Below are positions 8,211 to 17,813 of a stretch of DNA of 64,000 nt, piece after piece. A program made the position numbers and the translations under genes. Origin of the DNA: Candidatus Nitrosopumilus sediminis (GTDB lineage Archaea; Thermoproteota; Nitrososphaeria; Nitrososphaerales; Nitrosopumilaceae); NCBI RefSeq assembly GCF_000299395.1, contig NC_018656.1, positions 1,178,001 through 1,242,000 on the forward strand. Direction: 5' to 3'. Every line of letters begins with the position of its first letter. The first letter of the stretch is position 1. The notes below the pieces were generated by a model, which did no database searches, was not told where the DNA came from, and saw nothing but the letters and a program-made list of their open reading frames with translations.

Positions 8211-8948
8211 ATGACAATCAGGTACGAAGCCAATCCGCCAAAAATTTTACCTGATGTAAATATTGACGAGTCAATTCAAAAATTTGTCGAAAAAATTAAA
8301 ATTATTTCAAAGAAATGTGATGCCATACATCTGACTGAAAATGTATTAGGATTTCAAAGAGTTTCACCAATCAAAGTTGGAAAAATTATTAGAAAAGAAA
8401 TTCCAAATTTACCAATTACAGTTAGTCTTCGGGTGAGAGATAAAAGCGAAGTCGAGATTTCTGAATTTGTAGATGAGTGTATCTCCATTGGATTTTCAGG
8501 AATTTTGGTTTTGATGGGGGACCCATCGCAAATAGGAAAAGCAGACTCTGGTCAAATCCCTAGTCTGACAGTAAAGAGATTAAGAGAACAAGGAGTTGAT
8601 TCAAAAATTGACTTGTATCTTTCAATATCAAACAAACCTAACTACTCTAAAATTGGAAAGAAACTGGATGCTAAACCCAAAGGATTCATGACGCAGGTGA
8701 TTCAAAACATAGAACAAGTTAAAGAATTATCTGAAAACCTCAAAGGATTTTCAGTCATACCAATTCTATTGTACCCATCATCTAAAAATGAAAAATCTGC
8801 AAAGTTTTTGAATTTAGATTTAGCATCATACAACAATGGATTTGAAAAGTTGTTAAAAGATACACAGGAGATTACAGGAGATGTTCTACTTACATCACCT
8901 AGTGACTTTAATGGATTGAATGAATTTTTAGAAAAAATATCTAATTAA
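8211..8948 (+). CDS. metF: Methylenetetrahydrofolate reductase-like protein
   Basis: A 245-residue TIM-barrel protein resembling the MetF family. The YEANPPK opening and the ITVSLRVRDKSEVEISE and GILVLMGDPSQ segments (near residue 100) align in order with MetF motifs for folate/FAD binding. It is shorter than bacterial MetF (about 290-300 residues). Its 3' end overlaps the convergent methionine synthase gene by 4 nt, which supports a role in supplying methyl groups to methionine. The exact C1 carrier (tetrahydrofolate or a methanopterin) cannot be read from the sequence. Confidence 0.75.
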   Translation: MTIRYEANPPKILPDVNIDESIQKFVEKIKIISKKCDAIHLTENVLGFQRVSPIKVGKIIRKEIPNLPITVSLRVRDKSEVEISEFVDECISIGFSGILVLMGDPSQIGKADSGQIPSLTVKRLREQGVDSKIDLYLSISNKPNYSKIGKKLDAKPKGFMTQVIQNIEQVKELSENLKGFSVIPILLYPSSKNEKSAKFLNLDLASYNNGFEKLLKDTQEITGDVLLTSPSDFNGLNEFLEKISN

Positions 8949-11443
8949 AGTACAAAGTATTTTGCATCTGGATGATGAACAACAATTGCAGCAGTTGATT
9001 GTTCAGGAATAATTTGTCCAGATTCAGTCAAAGTCATCCCAGATTTTTCAGGTTGTAATAATTTCCATACCAGATGATGTTGTGTCACATCAGGACAGCT
9101 AGGAAATCCCCAGCTATACCTTAAACCGCCCTTTTCTAAATTCAATTCAGATTTAATTCTACGATTTACCCATTCTGCTAATGCTTCTGCAACTTCTACA
9201 GCTAAGCCATGAAGATAGTATGCATCTGTATACTTGTCTTCTTTGTTCCATTGTTCAATAATTTCTGCAACCTTATTTCCAACAGTTACAGATTGAAATG
9301 CAACAACATCATCATCACCAAAATAATCAGTTAAACAAAGATGGTCGGGTTTTGTAGAACGTGGAAATTCTAACTCCACATCATCCCCATGAGGATTTTC
9401 AACCAATAATTTTCTATTCTTGTTGTGACATTTGAAATAGCCATAAACAACTTCAGGCTCAAATAATTTATCTCGAAGAATTCTCATCTTCCATTCAGTT
9501 AGTAATTGTTCATGTTCATCTTCTGATTCAGAACCAGCTTTTCCTCTCAAGCCCCAAGATAATTTGAAAAGAGATTTTTTATCAATCAATGCCCAAACTT
9601 CACCCATATTGATCTGATCTAATTTTAATCGAATTGGCTCCCCAATAATTTTAGGAGTAGGAATAGTAACTGGCGTAATTTTACTTTTTGGAAGTGTGTC
9701 AGGATCTACTGTTGCAGTAGACTTTTCTTTCCAATTTTCTAATTTTTCTTTCCACTCAGCTAAAAGTTTTGGTTTGTCATCAGAAATTAAAATATCCATG
9801 GTTTTGAGCCCTTCAAACATAGTATTGCAATAAAATACTCCTGATTCATAAATCCCATCTTCTTTTGCAATTCGGTTAATGTAATTGCTGTTGATTGCAG
9901 CACCACCACAAAGAATTGGAATGGTCATGTTATTTTTTCTTGCATGTTCTACAAAGAATTTCATCTGTTTCGAAGTAGATACCAACAATGCAGATAACCC
10001 AATTGCATCAGGATTTGTTTCATCAATCTTTTCAAGAAATTTTTGCAGCGGTACTTGTTTCCCCAAATCATGTACAGTGTATCCATTATTTTGAAAAATT
10101 GTCTTTACAAGGTTTTTTCCAATGTCATGTACATCACCATAAACAGTACCTAAAACAAGTACGCCCTTGCTGGTTCCCTCTTCTTTGACCAAATATTTCT
10201 CCAGTTCTCCAACTGCAGCCTTCATACATTCTGCAGATTTTAGAACAAAGGGCAGAATCAGTTCACCAGCACCAAATTTGTCACCAACCTCTTTCATGGC
10301 AGGAAGTAAATCTTCATTGAGAGTTTTGATTGCACCATCGTGAGTTACATCTTTGGAAGCATCTAATGACAAAGTTCCCGCAGTGTCTTTAATAATTTCA
10401 TTTTGTCCAAGTTTTTCTGCTATGGCAGATACCACATCATTTTGAATTCCATCTTTGAGCCTATTTACAATTCTGAAGTTAGCACGTTTTCCTGCAGGCC
10501 ACGATGGATCCACATCCACCTTCTTTGATGCAGTACCACTTTGAGGTCCTGCATTTTCAAAGTAAGTAATCAAGTCTGCCAAAGCATTTGGATGAGTGTT
10601 AAAGATTAGATCTTCTGCTAGTTTTTTCTCTTTTTCGTCAATTTCACCATATGGAATAATCTCTTTTGCGTTAACTATTGCAGTATCAAGACCAGTTTTG
10701 ACTGCATGATACAAGAAAACAGAATTTAGAATTTTTCTGGCATATGGTGCCAAACCAAAACTAATGTTACTTAGTCCCAATGTAGTAAAGGCATTAGGAA
10801 ATTTTTCTTTAACTAATCTAATTCCTTCAAGTGTATTTTTTCCTGCATCAATAAATTCATCTTCTCCTGTTGCCAAAGTAAATGTAAGAACATCAAAAAT
10901 AAACTGTTCAATTTTCAAGCCATATTTTTTTCCTGTTTCATAAAGCAATTCTGCAGTGTCAATTTTTTGTTGCGGAGTTTTTGCCATTCCATCAGGGCCA
11001 ATACACAAAGCAATTGCAGGCAAACCATATTTTGCCATGATAGGAGCAAGTTTTTCAAATCTACTTCCATCACCTTCAAGGTTTATGGAATTAATTATTG
11101 GCCTTCCAGGGATCTGAGTAACTGCAGCCTCAATGACTTCAGGATCTGTAGAATCAATTACTAGCGGCGCATCAATTTCTAAGCTTAATCGTTTTACCAA
11201 ATTTAGCATAAACTCGCGTTCATCCGCACGTTCGGTAGTTGCAACACAAACATCAAGACAATGTGCACCATCCTCAACTTGCATTCGCCCTAAATCAACC
11301 AAGCCATCATAATCATCATCAAGAACCAGTTTCTTAGCTTTACGAGAACCTTGAGTATTGATCCTCTCACCAATAATTAGAGGTGGAGGAACTTGCTTAA
11401 GATCAACTGCCTTTAATGCCGAACTTACTCTAGGAACTGTCAA
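8945..11443 (-). CDS. metH: Cobalamin-dependent methionine synthase, pterin/B12/activation part
   Basis: An 832-residue protein covering MetH minus its homocysteine domain. Residues about 20-290 form the pterin-binding barrel (IIGERINTQGSRK, LDVCVATT, VIDSTDPEV). Residues about 340-420 are the helical cap. The B12 domain follows, with D437-x-H439-x-x-G442 (base-off cobalamin ligand) and a GLSALLVST segment. Residues about 650-832 are the AdoMet-dependent reactivation domain, with GLRYSWGFPSCPD. The homocysteine-binding domain is encoded by the next gene upstream, 32 nt away on the same strand. Together they form a complete five-function enzyme. The cell makes its own cobalamin in this lineage. 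Confidence 0.93.
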   Translation of the reverse strand: MTVPRVSSALKAVDLKQVPPPLIIGERINTQGSRKAKKLVLDDDYDGLVDLGRMQVEDGAHCLDVCVATTERADEREFMLNLVKRLSLEIDAPLVIDSTDPEVIEAAVTQIPGRPIINSINLEGDGSRFEKLAPIMAKYGLPAIALCIGPDGMAKTPQQKIDTAELLYETGKKYGLKIEQFIFDVLTFTLATGEDEFIDAGKNTLEGIRLVKEKFPNAFTTLGLSNISFGLAPYARKILNSVFLYHAVKTGLDTAIVNAKEIIPYGEIDEKEKKLAEDLIFNTHPNALADLITYFENAGPQSGTASKKVDVDPSWPAGKRANFRIVNRLKDGIQNDVVSAIAEKLGQNEIIKDTAGTLSLDASKDVTHDGAIKTLNEDLLPAMKEVGDKFGAGELILPFVLKSAECMKAAVGELEKYLVKEEGTSKGVLVLGTVYGDVHDIGKNLVKTIFQNNGYTVHDLGKQVPLQKFLEKIDETNPDAIGLSALLVSTSKQMKFFVEHARKNNMTIPILCGGAAINSNYINRIAKEDGIYESGVFYCNTMFEGLKTMDILISDDKPKLLAEWKEKLENWKEKSTATVDPDTLPKSKITPVTIPTPKIIGEPIRLKLDQINMGEVWALIDKKSLFKLSWGLRGKAGSESEDEHEQLLTEWKMRILRDKLFEPEVVYGYFKCHNKNRKLLVENPHGDDVELEFPRSTKPDHLCLTDYFGDDDVVAFQSVTVGNKVAEIIEQWNKEDKYTDAYYLHGLAVEVAEALAEWVNRRIKSELNLEKGGLRYSWGFPSCPDVTQHHLVWKLLQPEKSGMTLTESGQIIPEQSTAAIVVHHPDAKYFVL

Positions 11444-11475
11444 TGTTATAAAATCACACCTGTTTTTGTAAATAC

Positions 11476-12438
11476 TTAACCCTTGACGGAGTTGGCTTTT
11501 TCGTCAATTACTCTCCTCAAGGCTTTGATATGTTCAGGATTTGTACCACAACAACCGCCAATGATTCGAACTTTTTTGTATTCATTAAGAAAATCGCCTA
11601 ATGCGGCACCCATCTTTTCAGGAGTCATCTTGTAAACTGCTTGACCACCATCATTTTCAGGCATGCCAGCATTTGGAACAACTAGTACATTATGTTCATT
11701 TTGTTCATCTAGCCATCTAACACTAGGAGTCATTTCAATTGGGCCAGTGGAACAATTTAATCCAAACACGTCAATGCCCATGTCTGATACAGTGGTGTAT
11801 GCAGCTTGAATATTTGTTCCAAGTAACATCTTTCCATATTGATCTAAAGTAGTGTTTGCAATTATTGGAACTTTTTTACCAGTTTTTTTAATAGCATTAT
11901 GACATGCCTCAATTACCAATTTCACTTCCAGAATGTCTTGACTAGTCTCAATAAGCAATGCATCAACGCCTCCAAGAATCAACCCCTCAGCTTGTAACTC
12001 AAATGCTTCTCGAATTTCATCAAGAGATTTTTGACCCAAATCAGGATCATTTGAACTTGGAAGATATCCTGTAGGGCCCATCGAACCAATCACGTATCGA
12101 GGTTTATCAGTATATTCATTACACACTTCAGATGCAAGTGTGGCAATTTTTTTATTAAATTCAACAGTTTGATCACCAAAGCCATATTCATCAAGTTTAA
12201 TTTTGTTTGAACCAAAAGAATTTGTTTCAATGCAATCTGCTCCAGCGTCCAGATAATTTCTATGAATTTCTTTTATCCATTCAGGATGAGTAATAACTAA
12301 ACCGTCGTTAAACCCATCTTGATTATTTGGAAAATCCTCAGGTTTAGGATCATGTCTTTGAATTTCAGTTCCCATTGCACCATCAAATAATAAAATTCTA
12401 TTTTTTATTGCATCAAGAAATGGTTCTTTTTCTGTCAA
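11476..12438 (-). CDS. metH: Methionine synthase homocysteine-binding domain (split MetH)
   Basis: A 320-residue homocysteine S-methyltransferase barrel, equal to the N-terminal module of MetH. It starts with LLFDGAMGTEIQRHD. The Zn/homocysteine cysteines are in GLNCSTGP and in the C-terminal GGCCGTNPEH pair. It lies 32 nt upstream of the gene for the remaining MetH domains, so the two parts should be made together. A stand-alone BHMT/MmuM-type methyltransferase is possible, but the context strongly favours a MetH subunit. Confidence 0.9.
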   Translation of the reverse strand: MTEKEPFLDAIKNRILLFDGAMGTEIQRHDPKPEDFPNNQDGFNDGLVITHPEWIKEIHRNYLDAGADCIETNSFGSNKIKLDEYGFGDQTVEFNKKIATLASEVCNEYTDKPRYVIGSMGPTGYLPSSNDPDLGQKSLDEIREAFELQAEGLILGGVDALLIETSQDILEVKLVIEACHNAIKKTGKKVPIIANTTLDQYGKMLLGTNIQAAYTTVSDMGIDVFGLNCSTGPIEMTPSVRWLDEQNEHNVLVVPNAGMPENDGGQAVYKMTPEKMGAALGDFLNEYKKVRIIGGCCGTNPEHIKALRRVIDEKANSVKG

Positions 12439-12550
12439 TTTAATTTCAAGACGTTCTTGGACAGTTTAACTCTTTTCAGAAAAAACCACAAAGAAGAGTA
12501 GTATTGATACGTATGTTGAAATTAGGCAAAAAGTAATTTGATGTGGATTT

Positions 12551-13651
12551 ATGCAAAAGTTACATGTTAACAATCTAGTTCGTACTGCCACCTTTTTTCA
12601 ACATGCTGGAATTTCCATAATCTTTGTTTTCATGCCTGTTATTGCAAAAGGCGTTACAGAATCAGTTTTTGAGATTGGGCTTTTAGTAGCATCATTTAGT
12701 TTTGCCCAAATTTTATCCGAAATTTATTTTGGAAGACACTCAGACAAGAAAGGAACCAGGCTCAAATTCATTAGAATTGGCTTCATCGGCTGTGCTATAG
12801 CATTTGGATTACACTATTTTGCAGATGATCTAGGGATGTTTTTCTTGGTAAGAATTGCAGCAGGTGTTGCTAGTGGAATTATGATTCCTGCAATGATTGC
12901 ATATACTTATGAGGCAAACATTGACAAAAAGAGAGCAGCAACTGTAATTTCATTTCATGCATTAGGATGGCTTGCCGGAATTGCAGCAGCAGGAATTGCA
13001 AATGATCTACGACTAATTTTCTTGATAAGTGCTGCTTCATTTGTGATTGGATTGTTATTCACAATCAAATTACCAAATCCACAACAAGTAAAAGAACTGA
13101 CTCCGGGAACTACAAAAAAGGTTATCGTAAAAAACAAGTTTCTGTTCTCATCTTTATTACTAAGACATATTGGAGCAGCAGCTGTCTGGACCATCCTTCC
13201 AATAATGTTAATGGAGAAATTAGGTGCAGAACTTTATCAAATATCAATTGTATATGTTGCAAACACATTGACTGCTTTTATTTTGATGAATGTAATGGCA
13301 AGTAAAATCCATCTATCAAATGTTACGAAATTTCAAATCGGCATAGGCTTTACAACATTTGTGTTTGTAGGATTATCAATGATTACAGACTGGTGGATGG
13401 CGATGCCATTTATGTCACTAGTTGGTGCAACATGGGCATTTTTGTTTATTGGTGGAAATTTCCATCTTATGGATAACAATCCACGTTCAACATCAACTGG
13501 AATATTTAGTTCAACATTATCCATTGCAACAGTTGTAGGTCCAGTAGTTGCAGGAAGTATTGCATTCCTATTTGATTATACAGCAGTAATGTATTTTGCA
13601 ATTGTAATTATTGTATGTGCATTTGGAGTATCACTAAAGATTAGAAAATAA
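12551..13651 (+). CDS. Major facilitator superfamily transporter
   Basis: A 366-residue membrane protein with about 10-12 hydrophobic segments. The MFS loop signature between helices 2 and 3 is visible as IYFGRHSDKKGTRLKFI (near residues 57-73). Length is a little below the usual 390-400 residues. It shares a promoter region with the divergent metH operon. The substrate is unknown. A similar carrier sits at 42.8-43.9 kb. Confidence 0.8.
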   Translation: MQKLHVNNLVRTATFFQHAGISIIFVFMPVIAKGVTESVFEIGLLVASFSFAQILSEIYFGRHSDKKGTRLKFIRIGFIGCAIAFGLHYFADDLGMFFLVRIAAGVASGIMIPAMIAYTYEANIDKKRAATVISFHALGWLAGIAAAGIANDLRLIFLISAASFVIGLLFTIKLPNPQQVKELTPGTTKKVIVKNKFLFSSLLLRHIGAAAVWTILPIMLMEKLGAELYQISIVYVANTLTAFILMNVMASKIHLSNVTKFQIGIGFTTFVFVGLSMITDWWMAMPFMSLVGATWAFLFIGGNFHLMDNNPRSTSTGIFSSTLSIATVVGPVVAGSIAFLFDYTAVMYFAIVIIVCAFGVSLKIRK

Positions 13652-13695
13652 AAAGAAAAAGAAAGTTTGAACTGTTTTACTATTTTTTGATGTTA

Positions 13696-16600
13696 TCAGG
13701 AGCCTAATGGATCTTTTTGGTCATCATCCAAGTCATCAAGATAGTCTGCTATCTCTTCTGAACAAGGATCTACACCATTACCACATTCATCAACGGTTTG
13801 TTGAATCCAGCCTTCATAGACATTAGGAATTGCAAGAACTCCTTGTCCTCCCATTCCAGCATAACCAATTACAGGATCATCAATTGTTGTCTTAAACTCT
13901 TTAGTTAAGATGATTTTTCCTGCAATTTCTGCATCATATCCGTCTTTTGGATCAACTACAATTAGTGCATTTGAGAATTTGTTGGAAATATATGCATAGT
14001 ATCCACCATCTTCTTGTGCACCCCATTGTACACCATGGCATCCAGGATCACAAGGAAGTACAGATACAATTTCATCAATTGATGTATCTACAACAGTTAT
14101 TGCTGGACCAGTAGGTCCAATTAAATTGGCTGTAACCATCCATTTGTCATCAGGACTAACTGGAGTTTGAATTGGAAGTGCTACACCTACTTCAAGCAAA
14201 TCAATTTGATGAGTAATTTCTGCATCATCAATATCAATTACACTTAGAGTATTTCCAAGGAAATCAGCAGTATAATATTTTTCAGTACTTCCAAGCATTC
14301 CTGTTGCAATTGGTGCAATAAGAACAGATCCTCCACCAGTATGTTCTGCCTTGACAGATGTGTTATCTTCAAGGTTTACAATTGTAGAACTTAGGCTAAG
14401 AAAGTCTGGAGTTACCACATACTTACCATCACTACTAATCCAGTGACCATGAGGATGAGATGAATCGCCTGTAGAGATTTGTCTTGTAATCTCATAGGTA
14501 GTTGGATCAAGTTCGTTGATTGTTTCCTCACCATTCATTGCAATGTAGATTTTTCCAGTTTCTGGAGAAGTCATTACATGTGATGGGGATTGGCCAACAA
14601 AGTTGTCTTTAATCATTTCACCTGTTTCTCTGTCAATTACAACCATTCTAGAATCAAACCATTGTGTTTGATACACTACTTCATTTTTAGAATCAGTCCA
14701 CATGTTATGTGGATGGTTCATGTTGATTTCAGGAAGTGCAATTTTTTGATCAATACTCCAGTCGTTTGCATTAACTACAGTAATGGTTCCAGGTTTATCA
14801 TTTGGTGTTCCAGGATGATTCTTGTTTACAGTTTGTTCAAACTGTGTATTTACCCAGATTTCACCTACACCTTTTTGAAGTGGAGCCTGTCTGTCAGCAT
14901 TTGTAATTGGAACATTAGAATCTAATGCAGCACCTAATATCACATCTGGTGCGCCACCTGTGGAATTTGTGATTCCCAATGCAGTGGCTAATCCAATTAG
15001 ACTAGCAGTATCAGTGTGTAATGCAGCTACTACTTGTTCTGAGTTTGTAGTAACTAATGCAGGTACCACATTTACTTCCCAATTATCTTGGTTGTAATCT
15101 TTCCAGTTTGACGGATCAGAGATTACATAAAAGTCCTTTAACAATTCTAATGGCAAAGCATTAACGGGTCCAAGAGTTACTGGGAATTCCATATCATTAG
15201 TAACAGGATCAGGATACCTTGTTAGAATAGTCAAGTCATCAGACAAATCAAGTAAAGGCAATGTTGCACCACCAAGTGTAGATGATTTTACATTAGTTGT
15301 TGGATCATCAACAATTACAGCACTTATCATGTATGGGTGTATTTGACAAACAAAAACGTACAATCCAGGCTCATCAAGTGTTGCTGCAGAGCCGTCGGAA
15401 TTTGTCAAGAATGTAGAACCTCTAATACCTAATTGAGTATCAAAGAAAGCTACAGGAACATCGTTTGTAAGTAATCCATTACCTCCCAATGGGGAAGCTG
15501 CTGTAGGCCAGATCAATGAAGTAATAGTATGCTTTGTCTGAGAATCTTTCATGTTGAAAATCACTGTTTCGCCAGGATTAATTATTGCAAGTGATCGTCC
15601 CAAGGTATCACCAAATGCGGGTGAAATAACTTTGAGATAATCAAGGGGAAATCCTGTTCCAGGTCTAGGATCAACAGTTGGCAAACCAAGTGAGGTGAAA
15701 ATCGAATTTGCAGGAGCTAATGCTTCATCTAAATCATCAGCAATTCCAGCATTGAGAGTTTTCATCCAAAGTCCTGGTTCATCACTGAGAGTAAAGACAG
15801 CACCTACATCAGGTAATGTGTCATCACCTTCAAGGACCATCATCATTCCACTCATGCCTTGTTCCATATGGTTAAAGAAATGACAGTGATACATCCATCC
15901 TTCAGTTCCATCAATTCCGTTTTGGTTATCACTAACCTCAACTAAGAAAGTGTGTCTTTGAAGCGGAGTAATCTCTTTTACATCAATAATGTCAGCAGAA
16001 CCACCTTGAGATTCAACCCATCTATGACCATGCAAATGGAATGCATGAGTTTCGTCACCAATGCCTAAAACATGGTATCTAACTTTAGCACCATCTGATG
16101 CGTATAATGTTGGGTTTACCCAAAGAGGTGTTTGTTTACCACCGTTTTGATTATCAATTTCCATTCCATAGAAAATACTTTGTCCTAGTACGTCAGATGA
16201 AACCATCCAGAGAATGAATTCTTTTTCAATGTCATCTACCTTTATCTTGTCAATATTACCAGTACCGCTATTTACAAAGCCATCAACATTACCATTAGCA
16301 GGATTTACTATTACTGTTCCAAATAGTCCTACATCTTCTGCTCCAACCTCATTTTGGCTGAATGTATGATCATGATATGGCCAAGTTCCAGCAGTGCCGA
16401 GTCCTGCATCCCATGTATATTCTACAGATGAATTACATTCAGCAGCTGAAGTTTCTGCACCATTAACTCTATCATAGGTTGCATCATCACTAATGTCATA
16501 ATGGACACCATGTGTATGCATTCCAATGAAAAAGGTTTCTGCAGAACCAACTCCGCCATCAACAAAGTTTTCATCACATGCTTTGTTAGTTAATGTAATG

Positions 16601-16920
16601 TTGGCAGTATCGCCTTCTGTCATTACAATGGTTGGACCAGGAATTGAAGGGTCAGTGTCAAAGATTCCATTTGCTACTAAATCAGAACCATCCAAATCAT
16701 ACTCTACCATTCGATAAGCATACATGCCATCAGGCATTTTTACAGCTTCCATTTTGATGGTATGGTGTGCTCCGTTAGGTAAAGCTTCAGCAGCAAACAA
16801 AGGAACGTCTACATTTTCGTATGTCGTTGTATCAGTTTTTTCAAAATTGATTGTAAAAACAGATGCGAGAGTTATTGATAGTATTACAGTTGTCAGTATC
16901 ATTATTTGTGTTCGTTTCAA
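13696..16920 (-). CDS. Exported multicopper oxidase-cupredoxin-beta-propeller fusion
   Basis: A 1074-residue exported protein; the start is TTG at 16920, followed at once by a signal segment (residues 7-24). Part one is a multicopper oxidase with all four copper motifs: HTHG (135-138), HDH (183-185), HAFHLHGH (292-299) and HCH-x3-H-x3-GM (345-356). Part two is an extra cupredoxin with His464, Cys525, His528 and Met531. Part three (about 700-1040) is a YVTN-type beta-propeller with repeats such as VVNANDWSIDQKI and YTADFLGNTLSVID. The C-terminus is acidic. Multicopper oxidases are abundant in ammonia-oxidising archaea and are candidates for hydroxylamine/NO or electron-transfer chemistry, or for copper handling. 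The substrate is not known. Confidence 0.88.
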   Translation of the reverse strand: MKRTQIMILTTVILSITLASVFTINFEKTDTTTYENVDVPLFAAEALPNGAHHTIKMEAVKMPDGMYAYRMVEYDLDGSDLVANGIFDTDPSIPGPTIVMTEGDTANITLTNKACDENFVDGGVGSAETFFIGMHTHGVHYDISDDATYDRVNGAETSAAECNSSVEYTWDAGLGTAGTWPYHDHTFSQNEVGAEDVGLFGTVIVNPANGNVDGFVNSGTGNIDKIKVDDIEKEFILWMVSSDVLGQSIFYGMEIDNQNGGKQTPLWVNPTLYASDGAKVRYHVLGIGDETHAFHLHGHRWVESQGGSADIIDVKEITPLQRHTFLVEVSDNQNGIDGTEGWMYHCHFFNHMEQGMSGMMMVLEGDDTLPDVGAVFTLSDEPGLWMKTLNAGIADDLDEALAPANSIFTSLGLPTVDPRPGTGFPLDYLKVISPAFGDTLGRSLAIINPGETVIFNMKDSQTKHTITSLIWPTAASPLGGNGLLTNDVPVAFFDTQLGIRGSTFLTNSDGSAATLDEPGLYVFVCQIHPYMISAVIVDDPTTNVKSSTLGGATLPLLDLSDDLTILTRYPDPVTNDMEFPVTLGPVNALPLELLKDFYVISDPSNWKDYNQDNWEVNVVPALVTTNSEQVVAALHTDTASLIGLATALGITNSTGGAPDVILGAALDSNVPITNADRQAPLQKGVGEIWVNTQFEQTVNKNHPGTPNDKPGTITVVNANDWSIDQKIALPEINMNHPHNMWTDSKNEVVYQTQWFDSRMVVIDRETGEMIKDNFVGQSPSHVMTSPETGKIYIAMNGEETINELDPTTYEITRQISTGDSSHPHGHWISSDGKYVVTPDFLSLSSTIVNLEDNTSVKAEHTGGGSVLIAPIATGMLGSTEKYYTADFLGNTLSVIDIDDAEITHQIDLLEVGVALPIQTPVSPDDKWMVTANLIGPTGPAITVVDTSIDEIVSVLPCDPGCHGVQWGAQEDGGYYAYISNKFSNALIVVDPKDGYDAEIAGKIILTKEFKTTIDDPVIGYAGMGGQGVLAIPNVYEGWIQQTVDECGNGVDPCSEEIADYLDDLDDDQKDPLGS

Positions 16921-16947
16921 GTTATTGATAAAAATTCAAGACATGGG

Positions 16948-16956
16948 AAATATAAG
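16948..16956 (-). promoter_or_regulatory. TATA box of the multicopper oxidase gene
   Basis: The reverse strand reads CTTATATTT, 28-36 bp before the TTG start at 16920. This predicts a start site a few nucleotides before the start codon and supports the TTG choice. Confidence 0.45.
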
Positions 16957-17045
16957 TAATTATGATCATCATAAAAAAAGACGATGATCGCATAATAATA
17001 CTTTAATAATTGTTAAAATTACAAGCAGGAATTTAAATAAAAAAA

Positions 17046-17813
17046 TTATCTCAAGCCCCAACGAGACATGACTTTATTTTCCAATTTTTTGAAAATTACC
17101 CCATCAACTAACAGACCAATTCCCATAATCACTACCATGATTCCAATTACTTGTGAGACATCATTAAGAGAACGACCAGCATTAAGTAAGAATCCTAAAC
17201 CTAGGAATGAGAACAGTATTTCAGCACCAATTACTCCCCTCCATGCAAATGCCCATCCTTGTTTGAATCCAGAAATCATGTATGGGAATGCTGCTGGAAT
17301 CAATACTGCGGTAATTAATTGACTTCCCTTGGCACCCATATTTCTTGCAGCCTCAATAAAATGAGGATCTATATTTTTGACTCCAGTGTAGGTGTTGATA
17401 GTAACTGCAAAGATTGCACCAATTGCAGTAACAAAAATTATTCCTCCATCAGTTAATCCAAACCAAAGTATTGCTAATGGAACCCAAGCAATTGAAGGAA
17501 TTGATTGCAATCCCAAAACTAAAGAACCAACAGTTTGATTGATGACCTCAACTCTTGCCATAAAGATTCCAAGTACAATTCCACCAACAATTGCAATTGC
17601 CAATCCAATGGACAATCTCCACATGCTAGTTGCTATTCCATATAACAAACTACTATCTGCTACTCCATATGCCAAGTCTTCTGCCACTTCATAAGGAGAG
17701 GGGAAAATATTATCAGGCCATATTCCAGACATTGCAATCACTTGCCAAACTACAACAATTCCAATGTAAAACGCAATTCTATGTACTGTGAAATTCTTTG
17801 CCATAATTATCAC
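17046..17813 (-). CDS. ABC transporter permease, SsuC/TauC/NrtB family
   Basis: A 255-residue BPD_transp_1 permease with about six membrane segments. The EAA loop is the stretch EAARNMGAKGSQLITAVLIPA (near residues 155-175), which docks on the ATPase. It belongs to the nitrate/sulfonate/taurine importer group (NitT/TauT). Its start overlaps the ATPase gene by 4 nt. The operon order is binding protein, ATPase, permease. The substrate is unknown; candidates in this family include sulfonates, nitrate/nitrite, cyanate and thiamine precursors. Confidence 0.88.
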   Translation of the reverse strand: MIIMAKNFTVHRIAFYIGIVVVWQVIAMSGIWPDNIFPSPYEVAEDLAYGVADSSLLYGIATSMWRLSIGLAIAIVGGIVLGIFMARVEVINQTVGSLVLGLQSIPSIAWVPLAILWFGLTDGGIIFVTAIGAIFAVTINTYTGVKNIDPHFIEAARNMGAKGSQLITAVLIPAAFPYMISGFKQGWAFAWRGVIGAEILFSFLGLGFLLNAGRSLNDVSQVIGIMVVIMGIGLLVDGVIFKKLENKVMSRWGLR

